Positions 34,586 through 43,254 of a stretch of 64,000 bases of DNA are shown piece after piece. Location: positions 2,666,001-2,730,000 of the forward strand of contig NZ_JADFFM010000001.1 in NCBI RefSeq assembly GCF_015221995.1. The letters are read 5' to 3'. Both the position numbers and the translations under genes were made by a program. The DNA comes from Mucilaginibacter boryungensis. Lineage in GTDB: Bacteria > Bacteroidota > Bacteroidia > Sphingobacteriales > Sphingobacteriaceae. Each line of letters starts with the position of its first letter. Within the stretch, counting starts at the first letter, position 1. The notes under the pieces are model-generated. The model worked only from the letters and a program-made list of their open reading frames with translations. It had not been told where the DNA came from and did not search any database.

Positions 34586-35725
34586 TTAAGCCAGCGCTTG
34601 TTTCAAATCAGCCAGCAGGTCTTCCACATCCTCTACCCCAACGCTCAGGCGCAGCAGGTTATCAGTTACACCAACGGCTTCGCGTACCTCTTTGGGGATA
34701 GAACCGTGGGTCATGCTAACCGGGTGGTTCATCAGCGATTCAACCCCGCCTAATGATTCGGCCAGGGTAAATACTTTGAATGAACCGGCTATGCGGAAGG
34801 TTTCAGCAAGGTCGGCGCCTTTCAGGGTAATAGAGATCATACCGCCGAAATCGCGCATTTGCTTTTTGGCGATCTCGTGGTTAGGATGATCCGTAAAACC
34901 GGGCCAGTATATTTTATCTACTTTGGGGTGGTTACGCAGGTATTCGGCTATAACGCGCCCGTTTTCGCAATGGGCCTTCATACGCAGGTGCAGGGTTTTA
35001 ATACCCCGCAGCACCAGAAAGCTATCCATCGGGCCGGGTGTAGCACCGCAGGCATTATAAATGAACCACAGGCGTTTGTATAGTTCCTCGTCGTTCAGCA
35101 TCAGCGCGCCCATTACCACATCGCTATGGCCGCCAATATATTTGGTAACCGAATGCATTACAATGGTAGCGCCCAAGTCCATCGGGTTTTGCAGGTATGG
35201 TGAAGCAAAGGTGTTATCAACCACCAGCATCAGGTTTTTCTCTTTAGTGATCTTCCCGATGGCTTCAATATCTACTATCTGCATAGTAGGATTGGTAGGC
35301 GTTTCTATCCAAACCAGTTTCGTCTTTTCGTTAGTATACTGGCGGATGATCTCCGGATCGGAAAGATCCAAAAAATGGAACTTGATACCGTAGTTAGCAA
35401 AGATCTTGGTGAAGATACGGTACGAGCCGCCATACAAATCGTTACCGGTAATTACTTCATCACCCGGGGCCAACAGTTTCATCACCGCATCGGTAGCGCC
35501 CATACCGCTTGAAAAAGCCAGTCCGTATTTAGCGTTCTCTAAAGCGGCCAAGCAATCTTCAAGCGCCTTGCGGGTGGGGTTGGTACCGCGCGAATATTCA
35601 AAACCCTTATTATCCCCCGGCGATTTTTGCCAATAGGTTGATGTTTGGTATATCGGTGTCATCACCGCCCCGGTTGAGGGGTCGGGCTCCTGCCCTGCGT
35701 GGATTGCTTTAGTTGCGAATTTCAT
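34586..35725 (-). CDS. Cystathionine gamma-synthase / gamma-lyase (PLP-dependent)
   Basis: 379-residue Cys/Met-metabolism PLP enzyme (fold type I). The N-terminus MKFATKAIHAGQEPD is typical. Other landmarks are the cofactor phosphate contact FSSGMGATDAV, the cofactor Asp in VVDNTFASPYLQ, the Schiff-base Lys in MHSVTKYIGGHSD, and the C-terminal SLGGVESLMNHPVSMTHGS. Motifs do not securely separate O-succinyl/acetylhomoserine-using gamma-synthase (methionine synthesis) from gamma-lyase (cysteine synthesis). No other sulfur gene is adjacent. The gene sits alone between two copies of a 27-bp-arm inverted repeat element, with little room for a regulated leader. Confidence 0.92.
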   Translation of the reverse strand: MKFATKAIHAGQEPDPSTGAVMTPIYQTSTYWQKSPGDNKGFEYSRGTNPTRKALEDCLAALENAKYGLAFSSGMGATDAVMKLLAPGDEVITGNDLYGGSYRIFTKIFANYGIKFHFLDLSDPEIIRQYTNEKTKLVWIETPTNPTMQIVDIEAIGKITKEKNLMLVVDNTFASPYLQNPMDLGATIVMHSVTKYIGGHSDVVMGALMLNDEELYKRLWFIYNACGATPGPMDSFLVLRGIKTLHLRMKAHCENGRVIAEYLRNHPKVDKIYWPGFTDHPNHEIAKKQMRDFGGMISITLKGADLAETFRIAGSFKVFTLAESLGGVESLMNHPVSMTHGSIPKEVREAVGVTDNLLRLSVGVEDVEDLLADLKQALA

Positions 35726-35754
35726 AGTTAGTTGATTGGGTTAAAAAAACAAGC

Positions 35755-35851
35755 CGTCATTGCGAGGAGCTTCTATCAGCGACAAAGCAATCTCTACACC
35801 CAAAGATTTGATCTGTATAGCTTAGAGATTGCTTCGTTACTCGCAATGACG
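35755..35851. repeat. Family A palindromic element, second copy
   Basis: CGTCATTGCGAGGAGCTTC...GCAATCTC and GAGATTGCTTCGTTACTCGC + AATGACG pair imperfectly over 97 bp. It occupies most of the 139 bp between proS and the cystathionine enzyme gene. Confidence 0.8.
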
Positions 35852-35864
35852 TAATGGTATAATA

Positions 35865-37337
35865 TCAATACGCCCGTGCAAACAACACCCGCTGCGTTGA
35901 AGGTTTCCCCGTAAGGATACATTTGCCTGCTTCCTGTTTATTGTTCAAAGGTATACAACGAATTGTCGCCTTAGTTTCATCTTTTATTTTTTGCTCGGTT
36001 TCAGGCGTGCCATCCCAGTGGGCGGCAATAAAGCCCGGTTTTTCATCAAGCAGACGTTTAAATTCCTCGTAAGTATCAACCGATGTAGTATTTTCTTCAC
36101 GGAAGCCTAAAGCTTTTTTATAGATGCTCTGTTGAATTTCTTCCAACAGGCTTTCAATTGTACCGGCAAGGCCATCCTGGTTAACTGTTTCTTTTGTCTT
36201 AGTATCGCGGCGCGCCAGTTCCACAGTTCCGTTTTGCATGTCGCGACTGCCAATGGCTACACGTAAAGGCACGCCCTTCAATTCATATTCGGCAAATTTA
36301 GCACCAGGGCGGTGGGTGTCGCGGTTATCAAACTTAACCGAAATGCCTTTCGCCTTCAGTTCTTTAATTAAACCTTTTACGTATTCGCTGATGCTGTCCA
36401 GTTCTTCCTGGTGTTTGTAGATCGGCACGATCACTACCTGTATAGGCGCCAGTTTTGGAGGCAATACCAAACCCGCATCATCAGAGTGGGCCATAATCAG
36501 CGCGCCAATTAAACGGGTTGATACCCCCCATGATGTTGCCCAAACAAAATCCTGCACATTATCTTTTGTAGTGAATTTCACATCAAAAGCTTTAGCAAAA
36601 TTTTGCCCTAAAAAGTGCGATGTACCGGCCTGCAGGGCCTTACCATCCTGCATTAACGCCTCAATACAATAAGTATCCAGTGCACCCGCAAAACGCTCGT
36701 TTGGTGTTTTACGGCCTTTTACAACCGGTAGGGCAAGAAAGTTTTCAGCAAAGTCGGCATATACACCCAGCATTTGCTCGGTTTCGGCAATAGCTTCTTC
36801 GGCGGTAGCGTGGGCGGTATGGCCTTCCTGCCACAAAAACTCGGTGGTGCGCAAAAACATACGGGTACGCATTTCCCAGCGCACAACGTTGGCCCATTGG
36901 TTACACAGGATAGGCAAATCGCGGTAGGATTGTATCCAGCCGCGGTAAGTGTTCCAGATAATGGTTTCAGATGTTGGACGAACGATCAGTTCTTCTTCCA
37001 GTTTCGCGTCCTCATCTACAATAATATTTCCATTGCCATCGTTCTTTAGGCGATAATGCGTAACAACAGCACATTCTTTAGCGAAACCATCCACATGGCT
37101 GGCTTCTTTACTAAAAAATGATTTGGGTATAAATAAGGGAAAATAAGCATTTACGTGCCCGGTTTCTTTAAACATTCCGTCAAGGACGGCCTGCATTTTT
37201 TCCCAGATGGAATAACCATAGGGCTTAATGATCATACAACCTTTTACGGGTGCGTATTCGGCCAAATCGGCCTTTACTACCAGGTCATTATACCATTGTG
37301 AATAGTCTTCGTCTTTACTTACAATACCTTTGCTCAT
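35865..37337 (-). CDS. proS: Prolyl-tRNA synthetase (archaeal/eukaryote-like, ProS type 3)
   Basis: 490-residue class II aminoacyl-tRNA synthetase charging tRNA-Pro. Class II motif 2 is visible in [24 protein letters not shown]; the active-site strand [12 protein letters not shown] precedes it, and motif 3 is in [16 protein letters not shown]. The C-terminal anticodon-binding domain ([14 protein letters not shown] onward) and the terminal zinc-domain-like tail ([19 protein letters not shown]) mark the eukaryote/archaea-like type without the bacterial editing insertion. The length is normal for that type. It is divergent from the Tyr/Gly-rich lipoprotein gene. Confidence 0.97.
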   Translation of the reverse strand: MSKGIVSKDEDYSQWYNDLVVKADLAEYAPVKGCMIIKPYGYSIWEKMQAVLDGMFKETGHVNAYFPLFIPKSFFSKEASHVDGFAKECAVVTHYRLKNDGNGNIIVDEDAKLEEELIVRPTSETIIWNTYRGWIQSYRDLPILCNQWANVVRWEMRTRMFLRTTEFLWQEGHTAHATAEEAIAETEQMLGVYADFAENFLALPVVKGRKTPNERFAGALDTYCIEALMQDGKALQAGTSHFLGQNFAKAFDVKFTTKDNVQDFVWATSWGVSTRLIGALIMAHSDDAGLVLPPKLAPIQVVIVPIYKHQEELDSISEYVKGLIKELKAKGISVKFDNRDTHRPGAKFAEYELKGVPLRVAIGSRDMQNGTVELARRDTKTKETVNQDGLAGTIESLLEEIQQSIYKKALGFREENTTSVDTYEEFKRLLDEKPGFIAAHWDGTPETEQKIKDETKATIRCIPLNNKQEAGKCILTGKPSTQRVLFARAY

Positions 37338-37439
37338 TTCGCCTAATTATATATTTAACTTTTTTATAATGATATTAAACCTTTGTAAATATTATGTGTC
37401 TTTACGATAATACCCCACCAATTCAACCTAACTAATTTT

Positions 37440-37447
37440 TACTTTTG
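37440..37447 (+). promoter_or_regulatory. Candidate -7 element (TACTTTTG)
   Basis: TACTTTTG exactly fits TAnnTTTG and lies 70 bp before the lipoprotein gene at 37518. No clear TTTG is seen at the proper upstream spacing, so this is a half-supported promoter. Confidence 0.35.
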
Positions 37448-37517
37448 TATTACGTATTATTGCGGCCAAATTTATAAATTTAAAGATTATTTACCTTACA
37501 ATTTCAAACAACTCCAA

Positions 37518-38378
37518 ATGAAACGGAACATTATAGGTGGAATTATTCTGATCGGCGCATTGGCGCTGGGTTCCTGCTCTACTACCAAACTCGCATCAAA
37601 TCAGTCAAACGATGGCGACGATGTTTATTATTCAAATGCTAAAGCCGGCGACCAGATAGAGTATGTTGCATCAACGCAACCATCTAATCAGCAAAGCCGC
37701 TATAATAATTATAATGATGATGATTATTATTTTTATAATAGCTATGCATCGCGTATAAACCGTTTTGGCTACTTCTCGCCATTTGGTTACTACGATGATA
37801 TTTATAATGGATATTATCCTTATTATGGCCGATATAGTGCAGGCATAGGCTTTGGGTTAGGGTTTGGCTATGGCTATGGGGGTTATTATGGGTATTCTCC
37901 ATTTTATGATCCATTTTATTCTGGCTATTACGGTTATGGTTATCCAGGCTACTATGGTTACAACTACTTCGGTACCGGCTATGGGTATGGCCCAGGTGGC
38001 GGTTATTGGGGTGGTTATTCTGCCTATCGTAATTCCGGCACACCAAGGCCATATCGCGGCTCAGGTGCGCCAAGCAATGCTATAGTAAGCCGCTCAACCC
38101 GTCCTATTGGCTATAATGGTAACTATCCGGTAAACAGTGCGTATCCGGGCCGTCCTACTGTTAACAGCAATGGCCGTCAGGCTACAAACAGCACAGGAAA
38201 CACTTATAACAATGGTGTAAGGCCTGTTCGTGGCGATAATAGCGGCCAGGCAGCACGTCCGGTTTATCAGCCGCAACAAACACAGTCTTATAGCCCTCCG
38301 CCTTCTTCAAATTCCGGTAGCTCTTCATCAAGCAGCGGTAGTTCATCAAGTGGCGGCAGTCGCCCGGTTAGACCTTAA
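37518..38378 (+). CDS. Tyr/Gly-rich low-complexity lipoprotein (286 aa)
   Basis: Not assignable to a named family. The lipoprotein signal is GGIILIGALALGSCSTTKL (lipobox LGSC). The mature protein is low complexity: an acidic/Asn/Tyr stretch (NNYNDDDYYFYNSY), a long Tyr- and Gly-rich region (about 90-175; units such as FGYGYGGYYGYSPFYDPFY and YGYGYPGYYGYNYFG), then Asn/Arg/Pro-rich sequence and a Ser/Gly tail ending SRPVRP. Such composition suggests a surface-exposed, possibly disordered or adhesive protein. It is followed 35 bp downstream by a FadL-like outer-membrane protein gene, so the two are likely cotranscribed and act at the outer membrane. Confidence 0.82.
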   Translation: MKRNIIGGIILIGALALGSCSTTKLASNQSNDGDDVYYSNAKAGDQIEYVASTQPSNQQSRYNNYNDDDYYFYNSYASRINRFGYFSPFGYYDDIYNGYYPYYGRYSAGIGFGLGFGYGYGGYYGYSPFYDPFYSGYYGYGYPGYYGYNYFGTGYGYGPGGGYWGGYSAYRNSGTPRPYRGSGAPSNAIVSRSTRPIGYNGNYPVNSAYPGRPTVNSNGRQATNSTGNTYNNGVRPVRGDNSGQAARPVYQPQQTQSYSPPPSSNSGSSSSSSGSSSSGGSRPVRP

Positions 38379-38413
38379 TTTTAATTTTCTAAAACATCTA
38401 ACATTTCAATCCT

Positions 38414-39910
38414 ATGAAACCTAAATATTTACTAACTGTAGCTGCTATAGTAGCAGTTACCCAAGCTTCCTTTGCTCAATACTCGCAGGATGCTTTAAGG
38501 TTTTCAACCTTTCAAAGCGGCTCTACTGCACGCATTAAAGGTGTTGGCAACGCCCAAACCGCATTAGGGGGCGATTTAAGTTCTATTAGCGGCAACCCGG
38601 CAGGTATCGGCTTTTTTACTCATTCAGAAATGAGCATTACACCCGAATTTGACGGTTCAAAGGTTAAATCGACCTACTATGGTCAGGGCAATAATACTTC
38701 TAAAAGTAACCTTAACTTAAATAACATTGCGGCAGTGTTCTATTCGCAATTGAATACGCCAAAAGGTGCCGATAAAACTAAGGGCTGGCTGAGCCTTAAC
38801 TTTGGCGTAGCGTATGACCGTACCAACAACTACTACGAAGACATCCGCTATAGCGGTACAAACAAATCGAACAGTATTACAGATTATTATGCTAATGATG
38901 CCAACGCTAATCAATTAGCTAATGGCAGTTTGGGTGCATGGGCATACGATCAAAACTTGATAGATCAATATGGCAGCGCTGGTAATCAATACCGGTCAAA
39001 CGCAACCTACCCCCCTCCAGGCGTCAATCCTAATGGAGTAACCCAGTTAAGTAATGCTATTCGTACAGGCGGGCAATCTGAATTAAGTTTATCAATGGGG
39101 GCCAATTATAGTAACCAATTTTATTTGGGCTTTAGCGTTGGTATTACCAACTTACGTTATAATACCACCAATACCTTTACTGAAAGTGGCTTAGCATCAG
39201 TTATTACAGCCATTGGACCTCCAATTGTTACGGCCAATCAAAATTACACTAACGTTTACACACAGGATCAGGAAACAAAAGGTACAGGTTTTAATTTGAA
39301 AGCCGGCTTTATATATAAGCCTACCGAAGCTGTTCGCCTGGGTGCTACCATAACCACCCCAACATGGTATAACATTGATGACAATTACAATGAAGGCATG
39401 ACTACGAAACTTAACGGTAGCAATCTTGTGGGTGGCCCTGCTAATTATCCATTCAGCTATAAATTGCAAACCCCTACCCGTGTATCTGGTGGTATAGCCG
39501 TATTCTTTAAACAGTTTGGCTTTATTAGCGGCGATGTAGAATATCTTGACTACTCAGCTTCGCACTTAAGTGGTGATTATAATTCAAATGCAGATAATAA
39601 CGATATTAAAACGCTATACCAATCGGCAGTTAACGCGCATGTTGGCGCTGAAGCCCGTTTAGCCAGTTCGTTATTTTTACGTGGTGGTTATGGGGTGCAA
39701 GGCAACGCGCTAAAAGAAAATGGCAGCAATATCAACACTGTTAGCGGCGGCTTAGGCTTCCGTTCGGGTACTTACTATATAGATGCTACTTATAGCCATA
39801 TTACCGGCTCGCAAACTGTATTTCCTTACGAAATTGGCACTAACAGCCCTGCGGCATTACTAAACAGAACCAACGATAATGTTTATTTAACCGTTGGATT
39901 TAGATTTTAA
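38414..39910 (+). CDS. OmpP1/FadL-family outer-membrane transport protein
   Basis: 498-residue outer-membrane beta-barrel. The signal peptide is YLLTVAAIVAVTQASFAQ. The N-terminal hatch-like region reads YSQDALRFSTF..GSTARIKGVGNAQTALGGDLSSISGNPAGIGFF, including the NPAG motif of the FadL/OmpP1 family. Many alternating beta strands follow, ending with the aromatic C-terminus VYLTVGFRF. Family members take up long-chain fatty acids or other hydrophobic molecules; older annotation calls Bacteroidota members hemin receptors without proof. It is downstream of the Tyr/Gly-rich lipoprotein gene and ends at a strong terminator. Confidence 0.88.
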   Translation: MKPKYLLTVAAIVAVTQASFAQYSQDALRFSTFQSGSTARIKGVGNAQTALGGDLSSISGNPAGIGFFTHSEMSITPEFDGSKVKSTYYGQGNNTSKSNLNLNNIAAVFYSQLNTPKGADKTKGWLSLNFGVAYDRTNNYYEDIRYSGTNKSNSITDYYANDANANQLANGSLGAWAYDQNLIDQYGSAGNQYRSNATYPPPGVNPNGVTQLSNAIRTGGQSELSLSMGANYSNQFYLGFSVGITNLRYNTTNTFTESGLASVITAIGPPIVTANQNYTNVYTQDQETKGTGFNLKAGFIYKPTEAVRLGATITTPTWYNIDDNYNEGMTTKLNGSNLVGGPANYPFSYKLQTPTRVSGGIAVFFKQFGFISGDVEYLDYSASHLSGDYNSNADNNDIKTLYQSAVNAHVGAEARLASSLFLRGGYGVQGNALKENGSNINTVSGGLGFRSGTYYIDATYSHITGSQTVFPYEIGTNSPAALLNRTNDNVYLTVGFRF

Positions 39911-39945
39911 TAAACACGATTTTAGAGGTTATAAACCTTAAAAAC

Positions 39946-39980
39946 AACAAAGGCGTTGGTACTCCAACGCCTTTGTTAAT
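39946..39980 (+). terminator. Intrinsic terminator after the FadL-like gene
   Basis: A 14-bp perfect stem AACAAAGGCGTTGG / CCAACGCCTTTGTT around TACT lies 36 bp after the stop. The A-rich left and T-rich right sides allow use by the convergent dps transcript too. Confidence 0.88.
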
Positions 39981-40016
39981 ATCACCGTGCTGGGCTACTA
40001 ATTTCAGTTTCTAGCT

Positions 40017-40496
40017 TCAATCCTCATCAATAAAAGAGCGCAGCATCCAGGTATTTTTCTCTTTAAACTGCATAAACCGGTTTATCATATCGTTGGTACC
40101 ATCATCCCCGGCTTCAGCTGTTATTTCAAGTATCTCGCGTTCCATCCCAATCAGGGTGGCCATGTCAGTAATCAGTGCTTTTACCATATCAGTATCTTTC
40201 ATACCAATGGTATTTACTTCTTTAATATCAGCGGTTTTAATATAATCGTCAAACGTACTATAAGGTGGTTTTCCTAAAGTAAGGATGCGTTCAGCCAGCT
40301 CATCAATGGTAGTTAGTGCTTCGGTATACAGCTCTTCGAATTTAACATGCAGTGTAAAAAAGCTTTTGCCTTTTACATTCCAATGGCAGCCCCGTAGTTT
40401 TTGATAATGAATGTGATAGTTAGCTAACAGATCGTTTAGGTGATCTACTACAGGTTTTACCTGTTTTTCCTCGAGGCTTATTTCTTTTGCGTCCAT
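40017..40496 (-). CDS. Dps family DNA-binding/ferritin-like protein
   Basis: 159-residue mini-ferritin. The intersubunit ferroxidase ligands are all present with the correct spacing: H38 and H50 (CHWNVKGKSFFTLH), D65 and E69 (TIDELAER). The four-helix-bundle length is typical. In the family, twelve subunits form a shell that oxidises Fe(II) with peroxide and stores iron, protecting DNA in stress or stationary phase. The N-terminus (MDAKEISLEEKQVK) is short and only mildly basic, so direct DNA binding is uncertain. It is divergent from the DUF4905-like gene and converges on the FadL-like gene across a terminator. Confidence 0.95.
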   Translation of the reverse strand: MDAKEISLEEKQVKPVVDHLNDLLANYHIHYQKLRGCHWNVKGKSFFTLHVKFEELYTEALTTIDELAERILTLGKPPYSTFDDYIKTADIKEVNTIGMKDTDMVKALITDMATLIGMEREILEITAEAGDDGTNDMINRFMQFKEKNTWMLRSFIDED

Positions 40497-40599
40497 ATAA
40501 AATTTAGTTGATTTACTTGTTAACCAGTATAACTATGCAATGTTTTAAACCGAAGCATCATATTTCCGTCTAAATAAATGATATTTACCCCCTGATTAT

Positions 40600-41367
40600 A
40601 TGGCGTTATCATCCTACATCAAACACCAGTTCAACGGCATTGTATGGCGTATGGAGATAGATCCCGTAAACGCCATGCTGTTTGTGGAAATACGCAATGA
40701 ACAGGAAAAGCAGGTAAGTTTTGCATCTATAAGCCTCCCAGATGGGCAGATTAATTTTAATCAATTATATACAGACGAACGCTGGCTTACCGGTATTGAG
40801 GCGGCTTATAATAATGTTTTATTATTACATAATTATGAATCGCCGGGTAGCCCAACACACAAAGGGATTATTGCCATTGATGGTTTATCCGGCAAAATAT
40901 TATGGAGTGATTATAACCGTACATTTAACCATTTAAGTAAAAATGGCCCGGTGATATTCGATAACCGGATACAGCCACGAAAGCTATTTACAGTTAGCAT
41001 TAAAAGAGGTGAAACTATCGGGCCATATAACCCGATAATTGATGAAGATATTGAGACTGCGATTATATTACCCGATGTTGTAAATGCCGATAATTTAGAA
41101 CTTCATAACCTGCCAGAGCAACCTTTTGGAAATATAGTACATAACCTTTACCACAACGATTTTAGAATTGTATCTTTGCACGCGCTAAAAAGCGACCAGC
41201 TAAACCAGGTTTTGTATATTTTTAAAAATGACCGGCTGGTATTTAATGATTTGTTAAATACCGGCATACAAAAATTACAACCCGAGGCGTTTGTATTGCA
41301 TCATCATTATTTAATTTACCTTAAAAACAAGGTTGAATTAAATGTAATTAACTTGAAAACTGAATAA
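40600..41367 (+). CDS. DUF4905-like protein (255 aa)
   Basis: Soluble protein with no signal peptide, matching my recollection of the Bacteroidota DUF4905 family; function unknown. The sequence has a repeated beta-propeller-like pattern: WRMEIDPVNAMLFVEIRNE, FASISLPDGQINF, GIIAIDGLSGKILWSDYNRTF and LFTVSIKRG. The GLSGKILW segment resembles PQQ/propeller blades, which would make it a cytoplasmic scaffold or sensor. It lies 9 bp upstream of the LysM gene, which overlaps the uridine kinase gene, so the three genes form an operon. Confidence 0.7.
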   Translation: MALSSYIKHQFNGIVWRMEIDPVNAMLFVEIRNEQEKQVSFASISLPDGQINFNQLYTDERWLTGIEAAYNNVLLLHNYESPGSPTHKGIIAIDGLSGKILWSDYNRTFNHLSKNGPVIFDNRIQPRKLFTVSIKRGETIGPYNPIIDEDIETAIILPDVVNADNLELHNLPEQPFGNIVHNLYHNDFRIVSLHALKSDQLNQVLYIFKNDRLVFNDLLNTGIQKLQPEAFVLHHHYLIYLKNKVELNVINLKTE

Positions 41368-41376
41368 GTAAACGAT

Positions 41377-42540
41377 ATGAGGTTTAAGATTTTATTGACC
41401 ATTTGTCCCCTGTTGCTGTTGACCAGCACCCTTTTTGCAAAAACTGGTTTCGATTCGGTTGGCGTAGAAAACCAGAACGGAAAGAAAGTTATACTGCATA
41501 AAGTTGAGCCTAAAGAGACTTACTTCGCGCTTAGCCGCAGGTACAATGTAAAGCCCAATTTAATTATACAATTTAATAACAATATTATATTGCAGCCCGG
41601 CGCTATAGTAAAAGTACCTACCGAGCTGCCTTTTGCCGAATCTGCCAAAACCGTTGTTAAACATACCGAAGCATCTAAACCTGAAGTAAAGCAAACGGTA
41701 CAGGAGTTTAAGGTATCGCCTCATGAAACGCTATATTCTATAGCCAAAAGGTTTGGCACTACGGTTGATGATATTAAGGAATCTAACGGACTTAAATCGG
41801 ACGTGGTTACCCCTGGGCAAATATTGCAGATCCGCACTGCGGGGGGTAGTCAGTCAAAACCCGCCGAAAAAGAAGCCGTTGTTGAGAACAAACCTGTACC
41901 ACAGCAGGTAGTGCAACAACCTAAGCAACAGGCGCAAGCCCCGGTTACCCAGCCGCAAAGCCAACCTGCGCAAAACACCCCGGTAAATACGCAAAATACA
42001 CAGCAATATAAAGTATCCAATGGTGAAACGTTGTTTACCATTGCTAAAAGGTTCAACACATCGGTTGACGATATCATAGCACTAAATAAGTTACCTGGTA
42101 ATACTATTACTCCAGGGCAAATATTAGTGGTACGTGCGGGCATGCCACCTGCACCGGTTGTTCCTAAATCGCAGCAAATTATTGCTAAACGCGATACTAC
42201 AAGCGTAGCCGACAGTCTTGACCGCCATATCCCAGCCAACCGTTACGGTTTATTCCTGAAGGATGAAAAAGGCCCGGCTATTTGGATGGACGACCCAAGC
42301 TTTGATCCGAAAAAACAATTGGTACTGCACCGTACTGCCCCTATTGGCACCGTAATGAAAATTACCAATCCCATGACCAATCGAAGTGTTTTTGCTAAAG
42401 TTGTAGGTCGTTTTGCCGATAATGAAGCTAATAAAGATGTAATTGTAGTGGTTACAAAAAATGTAGCCGATATGATTGGTGCAATGGATAAACGTTTCCG
42501 TGTTAACATTACCTACGGCGTGCCAAGCAATGAGCAATAA
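41377..42540 (+). CDS. Secreted triple-LysM protein with RlpA-like domain
   Basis: 387-residue exported protein with a signal peptide (RFKILLTICPLLLLTSTLFA). Three LysM peptidoglycan-binding modules follow at about 38-82 (KVEPKETYFALSRRYNVKPN), 111-153 (FKVSPHETLYSIAKRFG) and 211-254 (YKVSNGETLFTIAKRFN), separated by Gln/Pro-rich linkers. The C-terminal ~100 residues look like a double-psi beta-barrel of the RlpA type (GTVMKITNPMTNRSVFAKVVGRF), though the RlpA catalytic Asp/His pair is not obvious. It probably acts in or binds the cell wall, for example in division-site peptidoglycan remodelling. Its end overlaps the udk start by 11 bp. Confidence 0.9.
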   Translation: MRFKILLTICPLLLLTSTLFAKTGFDSVGVENQNGKKVILHKVEPKETYFALSRRYNVKPNLIIQFNNNIILQPGAIVKVPTELPFAESAKTVVKHTEASKPEVKQTVQEFKVSPHETLYSIAKRFGTTVDDIKESNGLKSDVVTPGQILQIRTAGGSQSKPAEKEAVVENKPVPQQVVQQPKQQAQAPVTQPQSQPAQNTPVNTQNTQQYKVSNGETLFTIAKRFNTSVDDIIALNKLPGNTITPGQILVVRAGMPPAPVVPKSQQIIAKRDTTSVADSLDRHIPANRYGLFLKDEKGPAIWMDDPSFDPKKQLVLHRTAPIGTVMKITNPMTNRSVFAKVVGRFADNEANKDVIVVVTKNVADMIGAMDKRFRVNITYGVPSNEQ

Positions 42541-43174
42541 ACCTTATATTATAGGTGTAGCCGGTGGCAGTGGTTCCGGTAAAACTTTTTTTTTAAAGTG
42601 TTTTCTTGCCCATTTTACACAGGAAGAAGTATGCCTGGTGTCGCAGGATGATTATTATATCCCGGTAGCACACAATATGACACCGGAAGAAAATAAGTTA
42701 TATAACTTCGATTTGCCGGTTACTATCGATCGTCAGCATTTTTTTGAAGATATTACCAGTCTCATTAATGGCGAAACGGTTATCAAACACGAATACACTT
42801 TTAATAATCCAAACGCTGTTCCAAAAGTACTGGAAATAAAGCCTGCGCCTATTATCATTGTAGAAGGCTTATTTATAATGCACTTTACAGAAATTGCCGA
42901 CCTGCTGGATATGAAGATTTTCATTGATACAGAAGAGGATATTGCCCTGCAACGCCGCTTAAAACGCGACTTGATAGAGCGCGGCTACTCGCACGATGAT
43001 GTAATGTACAAATGGCATAACCACGTAGTACCGGCTTATAAGGAATATCTGCTGCCTTACCGGGAAATAAGTCATAAAGTAATTACGAACAACACCCATA
43101 TAGCTGATGATATGGTCTCTATTACCGACGAAATATCGAAAGAATTACGAGAAAAAGTGCTGGGTGATAAATAA
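42530..43174 (+). CDS. udk: Uridine kinase
   Basis: 214-residue P-loop kinase phosphorylating uridine/cytidine to the monophosphates (pyrimidine salvage). P-loop GGSGSGKT lies at 12-19, followed by the family segments QDDYYIP, YNFDLPVTIDR, IIVEGLF (Walker-B-like) and IFIDTEEDIALQRRLKRDLIERG. Start placed at ATG 42530 (MSNKPYIIGVAGG); the reading from 42476 lies inside the upstream LysM gene in another frame. It overlaps that gene by 11 bp, so translation is probably coupled. The uridine phosphorylase at 20636 is a possible partner in the same salvage pathway. Confidence 0.93.
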   Translation: MSNKPYIIGVAGGSGSGKTFFLKCFLAHFTQEEVCLVSQDDYYIPVAHNMTPEENKLYNFDLPVTIDRQHFFEDITSLINGETVIKHEYTFNNPNAVPKVLEIKPAPIIIVEGLFIMHFTEIADLLDMKIFIDTEEDIALQRRLKRDLIERGYSHDDVMYKWHNHVVPAYKEYLLPYREISHKVITNNTHIADDMVSITDEISKELREKVLGDK

Positions 43175-43254
43175 CAGCCTGCATATATTCTCCAAATTGT
43201 CAATTCTTTCATAAACACATCCATCGCATTTAAATAGTATGTATTTTTGTTGAT

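Noticed and set aside
35726..35864. SAM riboswitch upstream of the cystathionine enzyme gene
   Set aside because: The gap is filled by a family A inverted repeat and shows no SAM riboswitch-like multi-helix core.
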